Source: Thermohalobaculum sp050043005
GTDB taxonomy: Bacteria; Pseudomonadota; Alphaproteobacteria; Rhodobacterales; Rhodobacteraceae
Reading direction: 5' to 3'
DNA: 64,000 nucleotides
Assembly: GCA_050043005.1 (NCBI GenBank)
Contig: JBHJIZ010000062.1
Coordinates: forward strand, 3,849-67,848
Notes under the pieces: model-generated
What the model saw: only the letters and a program-made list of their open reading frames with translations
What the model was told of the DNA's origin: nothing
Databases searched by the model: none
Part shown: piece after piece, positions 52,628 to 59,224 of the stretch
How positions within the stretch are numbered: the first letter of the stretch is position 1
Layout: the number at the start of each line of letters is the position of its first letter
Made by a program: the position numbers and the translations under genes

Positions 52628-53185
52628 TTAGTCCTGTATCTTGATGTCGCCGGACTGCAGCTCGACCTCTGTAACAAATTCGACCGATGTCGGAACAGGG
52701 TCTGCCCTCATGTCGGAACGCACAACAAATCGGATTGAAAGATCGGCTTCGTTGGCCGTATCCCGGAAGATCTCCAGCGTTTTGGGCAGCAGCCGCGGCT
52801 CATAATCCACGATAACGCGTCGAATATCGTCCTTGATCGCCTCGATCCGCAGTGTCTCATCGACAGTTTTGTTTGCGAGATCAGGCATCCCGTAATTCAG
52901 CACCGACCGCTTCACGTGATCGAGGCCTTCGACGAGTTCCGGGTCGGCCGATTCAAGATTTGTCGTGTTCAACAAAGATTCCAGATCGACGCTCATGAGA
53001 CGCTTGAGTTCACCATCCGACAAGCTGCGCCGCCTCGTGGCTGTCGCGCGTCTGCTTGCGATGACGCGTTCGCCGTCATGTGTCCGAATATCAAGCCGGT
53101 CTTTCGCATCCCCTGCAGCCGCAGCGCTGCGAAACGCATACATCAATGGTGCCCGGAGTTGCTCGGAGGCCTTTGTTTTGGCCAT
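52628..53185 (-). CDS. tssE: T6SS baseplate protein TssE (gp25-like)
   Basis: The start at 53185 (MAKTKASEQLRAPLMYAFRSA) avoids the overlap that a longer start would make with tagJ and gives 185 residues. The gp25/lysozyme-like fold is seen in LSDGELKRLMSVDLESLLNTTNL, LDHVKRSVLNYGMPDL, the IEAIKDDIRRVIVDYEPRL segment, and the closing strand SVEFVTEVELQSGDIKI. It nucleates the sheath at the baseplate. Confidence 0.93.
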   Translation of the reverse strand: MAKTKASEQLRAPLMYAFRSAAAAGDAKDRLDIRTHDGERVIASRRATATRRRSLSDGELKRLMSVDLESLLNTTNLESADPELVEGLDHVKRSVLNYGMPDLANKTVDETLRIEAIKDDIRRVIVDYEPRLLPKTLEIFRDTANEADLSIRFVVRSDMRADPVPTSVEFVTEVELQSGDIKIQD

Positions 53186-53198
53186 CAGTCGATTGACC

Positions 53199-53996
53199 TC
53201 AGATCTGGAAGCGCGCTTCCCGAATGTCCAGAATCGGGAAATCTTCTTCAGCACTCATCAGAACACGTTGGCCAATTCCAGTAAACACATCCGATCCGGA
53301 GTCAACCCAGGCCGTGCCGCGTGCCATCGTGTACTCGCGTTCCTCGGACTTCTCTGCGCCGACATAGCGCACAGGAACATAGCCGTGCAAAACACGCCCA
53401 TCCTTCCAGGTGAAATGCGCTGCGGCCCATACGAAATGATTCAGCTGAGACGGTTTTTCCACGCGCAGCGATGTCAGGGCCGTGAACGGGACCCAGCAAT
53501 AATCGCCCTCTGTCGGAAGGAACGCTTCGAGCATCGGACCGTAGCGGCCGTCGCCGTCCATCAGCCATTCGAACTCGGTCCCATCAACGTTACCAGAGGC
53601 GGAAGACGCTTCCGCCAATGCCTCTTCGCGCAACGTGGCACCGGCCGCCACGTCGCCCGACATGTGCAATTCAAACGCTTTCGCGAAGCCTGCCATCCAG
53701 TCTTCTGGATCGCCAACGATCGCGGGAGCTGTCGCAGAACTGTGCGCTTCCTGACGCTGATGTTCGAGCTTGGTGAGGATCTGGAACTGCTTCCAAATGG
53801 GCGACTGAGCCTGCGACGCCGTCAGCAGTGCTTCAAGCTGAGCGTCTGCCCGGTCCCATTCGCCGTTTAGACAGAAGATCTGAAAGAGTTGTGCCCGGGA
53901 TTCGGGATCGCCCGGGTCATTCTTTACCGCCGATTTGGCGTGGGAAAGGGCGGCGTCGAACTTGCCCTCTTTGAGTGCGTCAAGAGCATCCGACAT
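53199..53996 (-). CDS. tagJ: T6SS accessory protein TagJ (ImpE)
   Basis: The 265 residues have N-terminal TPR-like helices (ALKEGKFDAALSHAKSAVKNDPGDP, LFQIFCLNGEWDRADAQLEAL) and the ImpE C-terminal domain (GRYGPMLEAFLPTEGDYCWVPF, YVPVRYVGAEKSEEREYTMARGTAW, GIGQRVLMSAEEDFPILDIRE). Where studied, TagJ binds the sheath subunit TssB and modulates ClpV action. It follows hcp and is followed 13 bases later by tssE, a layout seen in PpkA/FHA-type systems. Confidence 0.93.
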   Translation of the reverse strand: MSDALDALKEGKFDAALSHAKSAVKNDPGDPESRAQLFQIFCLNGEWDRADAQLEALLTASQAQSPIWKQFQILTKLEHQRQEAHSSATAPAIVGDPEDWMAGFAKAFELHMSGDVAAGATLREEALAEASSASGNVDGTEFEWLMDGDGRYGPMLEAFLPTEGDYCWVPFTALTSLRVEKPSQLNHFVWAAAHFTWKDGRVLHGYVPVRYVGAEKSEEREYTMARGTAWVDSGSDVFTGIGQRVLMSAEEDFPILDIREARFQI

Positions 53997-54037
53997 ACCG
54001 CCCTCCCCCTTTTTGCGGTTATATGAACGCTGTCAAA

Positions 54038-54520
54038 TCAGACAGCGATGTTCTTTGCGATATTGAAACCGAAGTCGACTGCACCAGCACCGCCACCCTT
54101 ATCGTCCTGCGGGGTGTAGGTGATCTTCCATTCGCGGAAGTTGAGCGAGACGTTCTCCGTCAGGCGGTCTTCGCCACCCGAACCTCCGGTAGAAACCGAC
54201 GTCACGATGAGCTCTTTCATGTCGAGCTTGATGTACTCCAGCGGTTTGTCGCCGGCCTTGCGCACGATCAGGTTTGCGCTTTCAATGTGCGAACCCTTGG
54301 CGCAAGCCTGCATCAGCGTGACCGAGCCTTTGTCGACCCACTTGGTGATGCCAAGGTCCTGGAAATTGGCCTTGCCAGCACCGCCGCCGCCGCCGACGTG
54401 CATGGTGCCCGACTGGGACATTCCCCACGACCAGGCCAGAACATCGTTCTCACCTTTGTGGTCGTTGTCTTCGGACTCGCCAGCGACACCCTTGATTTTG
54501 ATGAACATATCAACAGCCAT
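54038..54520 (-). CDS. hcp: T6SS tube protein Hcp (TssD), downstream copy
   Basis: The 160 residues are full length for Hcp: MAVDMFIKIKGVAGES, the ENDVLAWSWGMSQSG segment, the glycine-rich loop HVGGGGGAGKANFQD, and NVSLNFREWKITYTPQDDKG. Hcp hexamers stack into the secreted tube. It differs from the upstream copy at only about four residues (Glu for Ala in GSHIESAN, two in the Gly/Ala-rich stretch after DDKG, and the penultimate residue). A strong AGGAG ribosome site precedes the ATG, with the same leader as the other copy. Confidence 0.96.
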   Translation of the reverse strand: MAVDMFIKIKGVAGESEDNDHKGENDVLAWSWGMSQSGTMHVGGGGGAGKANFQDLGITKWVDKGSVTLMQACAKGSHIESANLIVRKAGDKPLEYIKLDMKELIVTSVSTGGSGGEDRLTENVSLNFREWKITYTPQDDKGGGAGAVDFGFNIAKNIAV

Positions 54521-54624
54521 GGAACTTCTCCTATGGATTTGGATTTTGGTTTGGCCCCCTTGCGGTGACCGGATCTGATTTCAAGTCGTATGCAGGGCGA
54601 AGAAATACATCGACCCTACGCGTA

Positions 54625-54648
54625 CACGAGGGGATTACTCCCCTCGTG
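54625..54648. other. Perfect 10-bp stem-loop between the two hcp genes
   Basis: The bases 54625-54634 pair perfectly with 54639-54648 around a TTAC loop, giving a stable hairpin in the transcript between the hcp copies. No T-run follows on the minus strand, so it is more likely an mRNA-processing or stabilising element, or a partial terminator, than a full terminator. Confidence 0.5.
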
Positions 54649-54662
54649 ATCTCGGGATCGCG

Positions 54663-55145
54663 TCAGACAGAGATGTTCTTTGCGATGTTGAAGCCGAAGT
54701 CGACTGCACCGCCACCGGCACCCTTGTCGTCTTGCGGGGTGTAGGTGATCTTCCACTCGCGGAAGTTCAGCGAGACGTTTTCGGTCAGGCGGTCTTCGCC
54801 ACCCGAACCACCGGTCGAAACCGACGTCACAATCAATTCTTTCATGTCGAGCTTGATGTACTCCAGCGGCTTGTCGCCTGCCTTTCGTACGATCAGGTTC
54901 GCGCTCGCGATGTGGCTACCCTTGGCGCAAGCCTGCATCAGTGTGACCGAGCCTTTGTCGACCCATTTGGTGATGCCAAGGTCCTGGAAATTGGCCTTGC
55001 CGGCACCGCCGCCGCCACCGACGTGCATGGTGCCCGACTGGGACATTCCCCACGACCAGGCCAGAACATCGTTCTCACCCTTGTGGTCGTTGTCTTCGGA
55101 CTCTCCGGCGACGCCTTTGATTTTGATGAACATATCAACAGCCAT
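54663..55145 (-). CDS. hcp: T6SS tube protein Hcp (TssD), upstream copy
   Basis: This is a full-length 160-residue Hcp nearly identical to the next gene, with the same ATG leader (CCATAGGAGAAGTTCC just before the start). The tandem arrangement and the conservation even of the leader point to recent duplication or ongoing gene conversion. It is the first gene after the promoter at 55205-55233. Two copies probably raise tube subunit supply. Confidence 0.96.
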   Translation of the reverse strand: MAVDMFIKIKGVAGESEDNDHKGENDVLAWSWGMSQSGTMHVGGGGGAGKANFQDLGITKWVDKGSVTLMQACAKGSHIASANLIVRKAGDKPLEYIKLDMKELIVTSVSTGGSGGEDRLTENVSLNFREWKITYTPQDDKGAGGGAVDFGFNIAKNISV

Positions 55146-55204
55146 GGAACTTCTCCTATGGTTTGAGTTTCGGTTTCAGAATGGTCGTCTTAATCGACCT
55201 AATC

Positions 55205-55233
55205 AATATACTATCACTTAATTTGACATTCAA
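55205..55233 (-). promoter_or_regulatory. Probable sigma70-type promoter of the hcp genes
   Basis: On the minus strand TTGAAT (55228-55233) and TATATT (55205-55210) are separated by exactly 17 bases, in AT-rich DNA about 60 bases above the hcp start. An inverted repeat GTGAC-TTTC-GTCAC (55243-55256) lies just upstream of the -35 and could bind a regulator. Confidence 0.6.
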
Positions 55234-55263
55234 GTCCAGTATGTGACTTTCGTCACAACGGAC

Positions 55264-55294
55264 GAAAAAAAAATGCGGGTGCCAGGGCACCCGC
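55264..55294 (-). terminator. Rho-independent terminator after tssC
   Basis: GCGGGTGCC (55275-55283) and GGCACCCGC (55286-55294) form a nine-base perfect stem. On the minus strand this is followed by a run of nine T (55265-55273). It lies eight bases after the tssC stop, separating tssBC transcription from hcp. Confidence 0.85.
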
Positions 55295-55301
55295 GCCGTT
55301 A

Positions 55302-56798
55302 TCAGTCGTTCGGCATCCGCGAAACGAGGCTCAATCCGACGTCGACGCCTTCGAGTTGGTAATGCGGGCGCAGGAAAAACTTGGCGAAGTAGTAGCCTGG
55401 ATTCTCCTCGTCTTCGCGAATCTCGACCTTGGCATCCGCAAGCGGTTTGCGCGCCTTGGTTTCCTCGGTCGACCCTTCAGGGTTCCCGTCGACATAGTTG
55501 CTGATCCAGCTCTGGAGCCAGACTTCCATGTCGCGCTTTTCCTTGAACGACCCAACGGCATCGCGAACCATGCACTTCAGGTAATGTGCAAAGCGGCAAG
55601 TCGCGAACATGTAGGGCAGTCGTGCCGAGAGGTTATCGGCAGCGGTCGCCTCGACACCGTTCGGTCCCTCGAAAACCCGCGGCTTGAACAGCGACTGCGC
55701 ACCGATGAAAGCGGCCTTATCGGTATTCTTACGGTGGATCAAAGGAATCATGCCCGACTTTGCGAGTTCGGCCTCGCGCCGGTCAGGGATCGCGACTTCC
55801 GTCGGGCACTTCATATCGATGCCACCGTCGTCAGTCTTGAAGGTGTGGGTTGGAAGGTTCTCAACCTCCCCACCCGACGTGACGCCACGGATCCGCGTGC
55901 ACCAGCCGTACTCCTTGAAGGCACGGTTGACGTTTACGGCCATAGAGTAGGCTGCGTTGATCCACGCATACTTGCCGCCATCGTGTCCGTCGACTTCCTC
56001 CTCGAAGCCAAACTCTTCGACCGGCTCGGTCTTCGCGCCGAACGGCACCCGACCGAGCGTACGCGGCATGCAAAGGCCGATATAGCGGCTGTCCTCGCTG
56101 TCGCGCAGGGTCTTCCAGGCCGAGTATTCCGGCGTATCAAACACCTTCGAGAGATCGCGCGGATTGTTGATCTCGGACCAGTCGTCCATGCCCATCAGCG
56201 ACGGTGCGACACCGGTAAACATCGGCGCATGGCAAGCACCACAGATCTTTGACATGTCGCGCAGCAGCTGGACGTCCATCGGCGAGTGATCGAAGTAGTA
56301 GTCCATCGTCAATGCGCCGTATGGCTCACCACCGAGCTGACCGAACTCATGCTCGTACATCTTCTTGAAGATCGGCGATTGATCCCAGCGCTGACCCGGG
56401 AACGATTTCAGCGTACGGAATAGCTCTTGCTTACCAACGTTCATCACGCGGATTTTCAGGGACGCGTCTGTTTCCGAATTCATCACCAAGTGGTGCAGAC
56501 CGCGCCACGAGCTCTCCAGCTGCTGGAAGGGCTCTGAGTGCATGATGGCGTTCATCTGATCCGAGAGTTTCTCGTCCAAACGCGCGATCATTTCCTCGAT
56601 TGTGTCGAGAACGTCCTCTTTGACAACGTTCTGATCTGCAAGCGCTTCCTTGACGAGGACGCCGATCGCGTTGTCGACATCACTCGCCGCGCGCTCGGTC
56701 CGCGGTTTGAAACTCTGTTGAAGCAGATCGGCAAACTCATCCGGAGTTTGCGTTTCAGTTGCCTCGGCGCCGCCTGCGGCTTCGGCTTCCGTGCTCAT
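55302..56798 (-). CDS. tssC: T6SS sheath protein TssC (VipB)
   Basis: The 498 residues match TssC: MNAIMHSEPFQQLESSWRGLHHL, FKKMYEHEFGQLGGEPYGAL, RFAHYLKCMVRDAVGSF, and the C-terminal FFLRPHYQLEGVDVGLSLVSRMP. With TssB it builds the contractile sheath. It starts 17 bases after the tssB stop and ends at a terminator. Confidence 0.96.
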   Translation of the reverse strand: MSTEAEAAGGAEATETQTPDEFADLLQQSFKPRTERAASDVDNAIGVLVKEALADQNVVKEDVLDTIEEMIARLDEKLSDQMNAIMHSEPFQQLESSWRGLHHLVMNSETDASLKIRVMNVGKQELFRTLKSFPGQRWDQSPIFKKMYEHEFGQLGGEPYGALTMDYYFDHSPMDVQLLRDMSKICGACHAPMFTGVAPSLMGMDDWSEINNPRDLSKVFDTPEYSAWKTLRDSEDSRYIGLCMPRTLGRVPFGAKTEPVEEFGFEEEVDGHDGGKYAWINAAYSMAVNVNRAFKEYGWCTRIRGVTSGGEVENLPTHTFKTDDGGIDMKCPTEVAIPDRREAELAKSGMIPLIHRKNTDKAAFIGAQSLFKPRVFEGPNGVEATAADNLSARLPYMFATCRFAHYLKCMVRDAVGSFKEKRDMEVWLQSWISNYVDGNPEGSTEETKARKPLADAKVEIREDEENPGYYFAKFFLRPHYQLEGVDVGLSLVSRMPND

Positions 56799-56815
56799 AC
56801 CTTCGCTCCTCCCGA

Positions 56816-57337
56816 TTACTCGTCGCCGTCACTCGCTGCAGCGGCAGCGTCGTGTTTTTCCTTCAGCGCGGACATCAACTCCGGATCGTTCAGAAGCTGC
56901 TTGAGCTTGTCTTCCGCATCGACCTTGCCATCCATGTAGCGGGTCAAGTTGGCAAGCGCCTCGCGCGCCTCGAGCAGTTTCGCAACGGGCTCAACCTGAC
57001 GCGCGATGGCGGTTGGGTTGAAGTCGTCCATTTTCTTGAAACGCAGGTTGACGGCCAGTTTATCCCCGCCTTCACCCAGCTTGTTATCGACACTGAATGC
57101 AAGACCAGGCTCGATCTTGGACATACGCTCGTCGAAATTGTCCATGTCGAACTCGAGGAACTCGCGCTCCGCGACGTCATCCTTTTCGACGCCTGGATCG
57201 TTGCCCGAGAGGTCGGCCATCGCGCCCATGACGAATGGAATTTCGATTTTCTTTTGTGCGTCATACGGATCGTCATAGGCGATGTGAACGCGGGGCATCC
57301 GGTTACGACGGATGAATTTCTGACCAGTGTCAGCCAT
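56816..57337 (-). CDS. tssB: T6SS sheath protein TssB (VipA)
   Basis: The 173 residues show VHIAYDDPYDAQKKIEIPFVMG and MADLSGN near the N-terminus, VDNKLGEGGDKLAVNLRFKKMDDF in the middle, and the helical tail LTRYMDGKVDAEDKLKQLL that pairs with TssC. The ATG is preceded by GAGGAGA. A 188-base gap separates it from tssA and probably holds a promoter. Confidence 0.96.
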   Translation of the reverse strand: MADTGQKFIRRNRMPRVHIAYDDPYDAQKKIEIPFVMGAMADLSGNDPGVEKDDVAEREFLEFDMDNFDERMSKIEPGLAFSVDNKLGEGGDKLAVNLRFKKMDDFNPTAIARQVEPVAKLLEAREALANLTRYMDGKVDAEDKLKQLLNDPELMSALKEKHDAAAAASDGDE

Positions 57338-57525
57338 CCCAGTCTCCTCATGATTTCAGATGAACTAACGAATTCCAACCTTTCAAAACACTTCGCAGTG
57401 TGGCCGCATTCACTCCATCTTGCAAGCCACAATTCCCAGTTTCTGAACGATGGAAAGGCTCCACGGCGCAGGTTTGCGCCACCTGAAGGCATGCATAACA
57501 TCTACATGAGAATGCTTACAATCCT
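57338..57525. promoter_or_regulatory. Gap between tssA and tssB with a palindrome
   Basis: A perfect inverted repeat GGCGCA-GGTT-TGCGCC (57465-57480) lies about 130 bases above the tssB start and 46 before the lower edge of tssA. No T-run follows it, so I favour an operator or regulatory hairpin. A sigma54 GG-N10-GC match was tested by eye and is one base short. Confidence 0.4.
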
Positions 57526-59163
57526 CTACCAGCCGGAAGATGACTGCTGCTCTGGATCCTTGACCTTCAAGGATCCGTCAGGAAGCACGTCGCCAAGAAG
57601 CTCGATGAAATTCTTGGACGCAAGCTCCAACGCGCGTTCGATGATCAGCGCAACCGGGCTCGTCGGCTCGGCGACCCGGTAGTAGGTTAGAACCTTGTTC
57701 ATGAGCTCGACGGCCTCTGGTCTCGAGTTCGCAACGAACTTCTCGCAATCGTCTTCCGGTGTTTCCTCTACCTCGTCCTCGACAACCGCATCGTTCCCGG
57801 CCGACGCTTCTACAGCATCATTCTGAACGTCGTCGTTCGAGCTCTCGCCCCATGAACTCTCCGCCTCAGGCTCGGTCGGCTGATCATTTGAGTCTGCTTC
57901 CTGAGAGACGTCGTCATTGGTCGAGGAGTAGTCGTCGTTCTGGCTCCCATCATCCGCACTGCTGCTCTCGTCCAACACAGCGTCGTTGCCAGTCGGCTCA
58001 TCATTGTCGGAAACCGCTTCGTCTTCCAGCCCAGCATCTTCCCAAGAGCTGTCTTCGCTCTCCGCAGGAGCGTCATTTGTGTAGTCAGGACTTGGGTTCC
58101 GCTGGTCGAGCATCGAAAGCGAAACTTCAAACCAGGGCTCCCGTCCGAAGGTCACATATGCCGAGCTCGCGGTATCGGGCATAAGATCGTTCACGAGTTC
58201 GTAGAAATTCTTCGACGCTGCATTCTGTGCTTCGCGCAACAGGATGGGCGCAGGACTAGAAGGTTCGTTCAGCGCAAAATACTTTGCGGCCGCATGCATC
58301 GCTTCAATTGCGTCTTCGCGATTTGCGACGGACCCGGCCGGAAGCTGCACGAGGACGGATGCCGAGCCTCCCGCTGCCGCACCACCGGCGGCATCGCCAG
58401 CCGTGCCGTCCGATGCAGCATCGCCATCGCCCGAGCTCCCAGTCGCACTTTCGATCATCGCGATGGCGTTTTCGAGCGCCTTCGGAAGATTATCCAACGT
58501 GGGCGCACTCTCGTACCCGGCCTCTTCGATACAAACCAGACGGATCCCGGCGAGGGCATCTCGCGCCTGCTTTAATGCGGCGAGAGAACCATCGCGCTCG
58601 CCTTCATCAGCCTCAGCGATGGCTGCGGTCAGCGTACCTGAATCGTAGCGCTCCTCCTCTTCGCGGGGGTTGGCGTCACCCGCCGCAATGAGCCATTTGC
58701 GAAGCGTGAGCGGGCCGGATCGGCGAGAGGCTACAATTCGGGTGTGCTGGAACGGCAGGACCGAGCTCGCGTTGTCGTCCAGCGTTGAGAGCTGGCCCAT
58801 GCCCAGTTCAAGAAAGTCGGCGGCCTGCGGGTGGACGTCGGCCCAATGCTCTTTCAGCAATCGATGGATCGCATCGATTGTCTCGGCAAAACCCGGGAGA
58901 TCGCCTTCGAGGATGCGTAGCTTCGCGAGCGGCACCAAGACCCTCAGATCACGCGTACGTTCGAGCAATTCGCCGATCTGATCGTAATATGTATGGCCCT
59001 TGAGAGACGCCGGATCCCAACTGAAATAGCGTTCGGGCCAAGCCATGCTGACATTGGCTTCGAAGTTCATGAAGTCGCCGTCAAACTCCATATCCAGATC
59101 GGGGCCACAAGGCTGGTCGTCTGAAATGGGATCGGTGATGGCGGCGAGATCTATGTTCGCCAT
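57526..59163 (-). CDS. tssA: T6SS TssA with duplicated C-terminal helical module
   Basis: The 545 residues begin with the ImpA N-terminal domain (about 10-130, CGPDLDMEFDGDFMNFE, RILEGDLPGFAETIDAIHRLL). A helical C-terminal module occurs twice: residues 279-330 (VANREDAIEAMHAAAKYF, PSSPAPILLREAQNAASKNF, YELVNDLMPD) and 477-528 (VANSRPEAVELMNKVLTYY, PTSPVALIIERALELASKNF, IELLGDVLPD). Between them is an extremely acidic Asp/Ser/Glu-rich linker (about 360-472). TssA caps or starts the tail tube and sheath. It starts 61 bases after the CHAT gene stop and is first in the T6SS run. Confidence 0.92.
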   Translation of the reverse strand: MANIDLAAITDPISDDQPCGPDLDMEFDGDFMNFEANVSMAWPERYFSWDPASLKGHTYYDQIGELLERTRDLRVLVPLAKLRILEGDLPGFAETIDAIHRLLKEHWADVHPQAADFLELGMGQLSTLDDNASSVLPFQHTRIVASRRSGPLTLRKWLIAAGDANPREEEERYDSGTLTAAIAEADEGERDGSLAALKQARDALAGIRLVCIEEAGYESAPTLDNLPKALENAIAMIESATGSSGDGDAASDGTAGDAAGGAAAGGSASVLVQLPAGSVANREDAIEAMHAAAKYFALNEPSSPAPILLREAQNAASKNFYELVNDLMPDTASSAYVTFGREPWFEVSLSMLDQRNPSPDYTNDAPAESEDSSWEDAGLEDEAVSDNDEPTGNDAVLDESSSADDGSQNDDYSSTNDDVSQEADSNDQPTEPEAESSWGESSNDDVQNDAVEASAGNDAVVEDEVEETPEDDCEKFVANSRPEAVELMNKVLTYYRVAEPTSPVALIIERALELASKNFIELLGDVLPDGSLKVKDPEQQSSSGW

Positions 59164-59224
59164 GTCAACAGATCTTTCCTAAGTCGTTCATGTTCGTCCA
59201 GATACACTAGGCGTCCGAGCGAAC

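Noticed and set aside
57465..57490. Sigma54 promoter before tssB
   Set aside because: The GG and GC elements are separated by nine bases, not ten, and the match overlaps a palindrome that explains it better.
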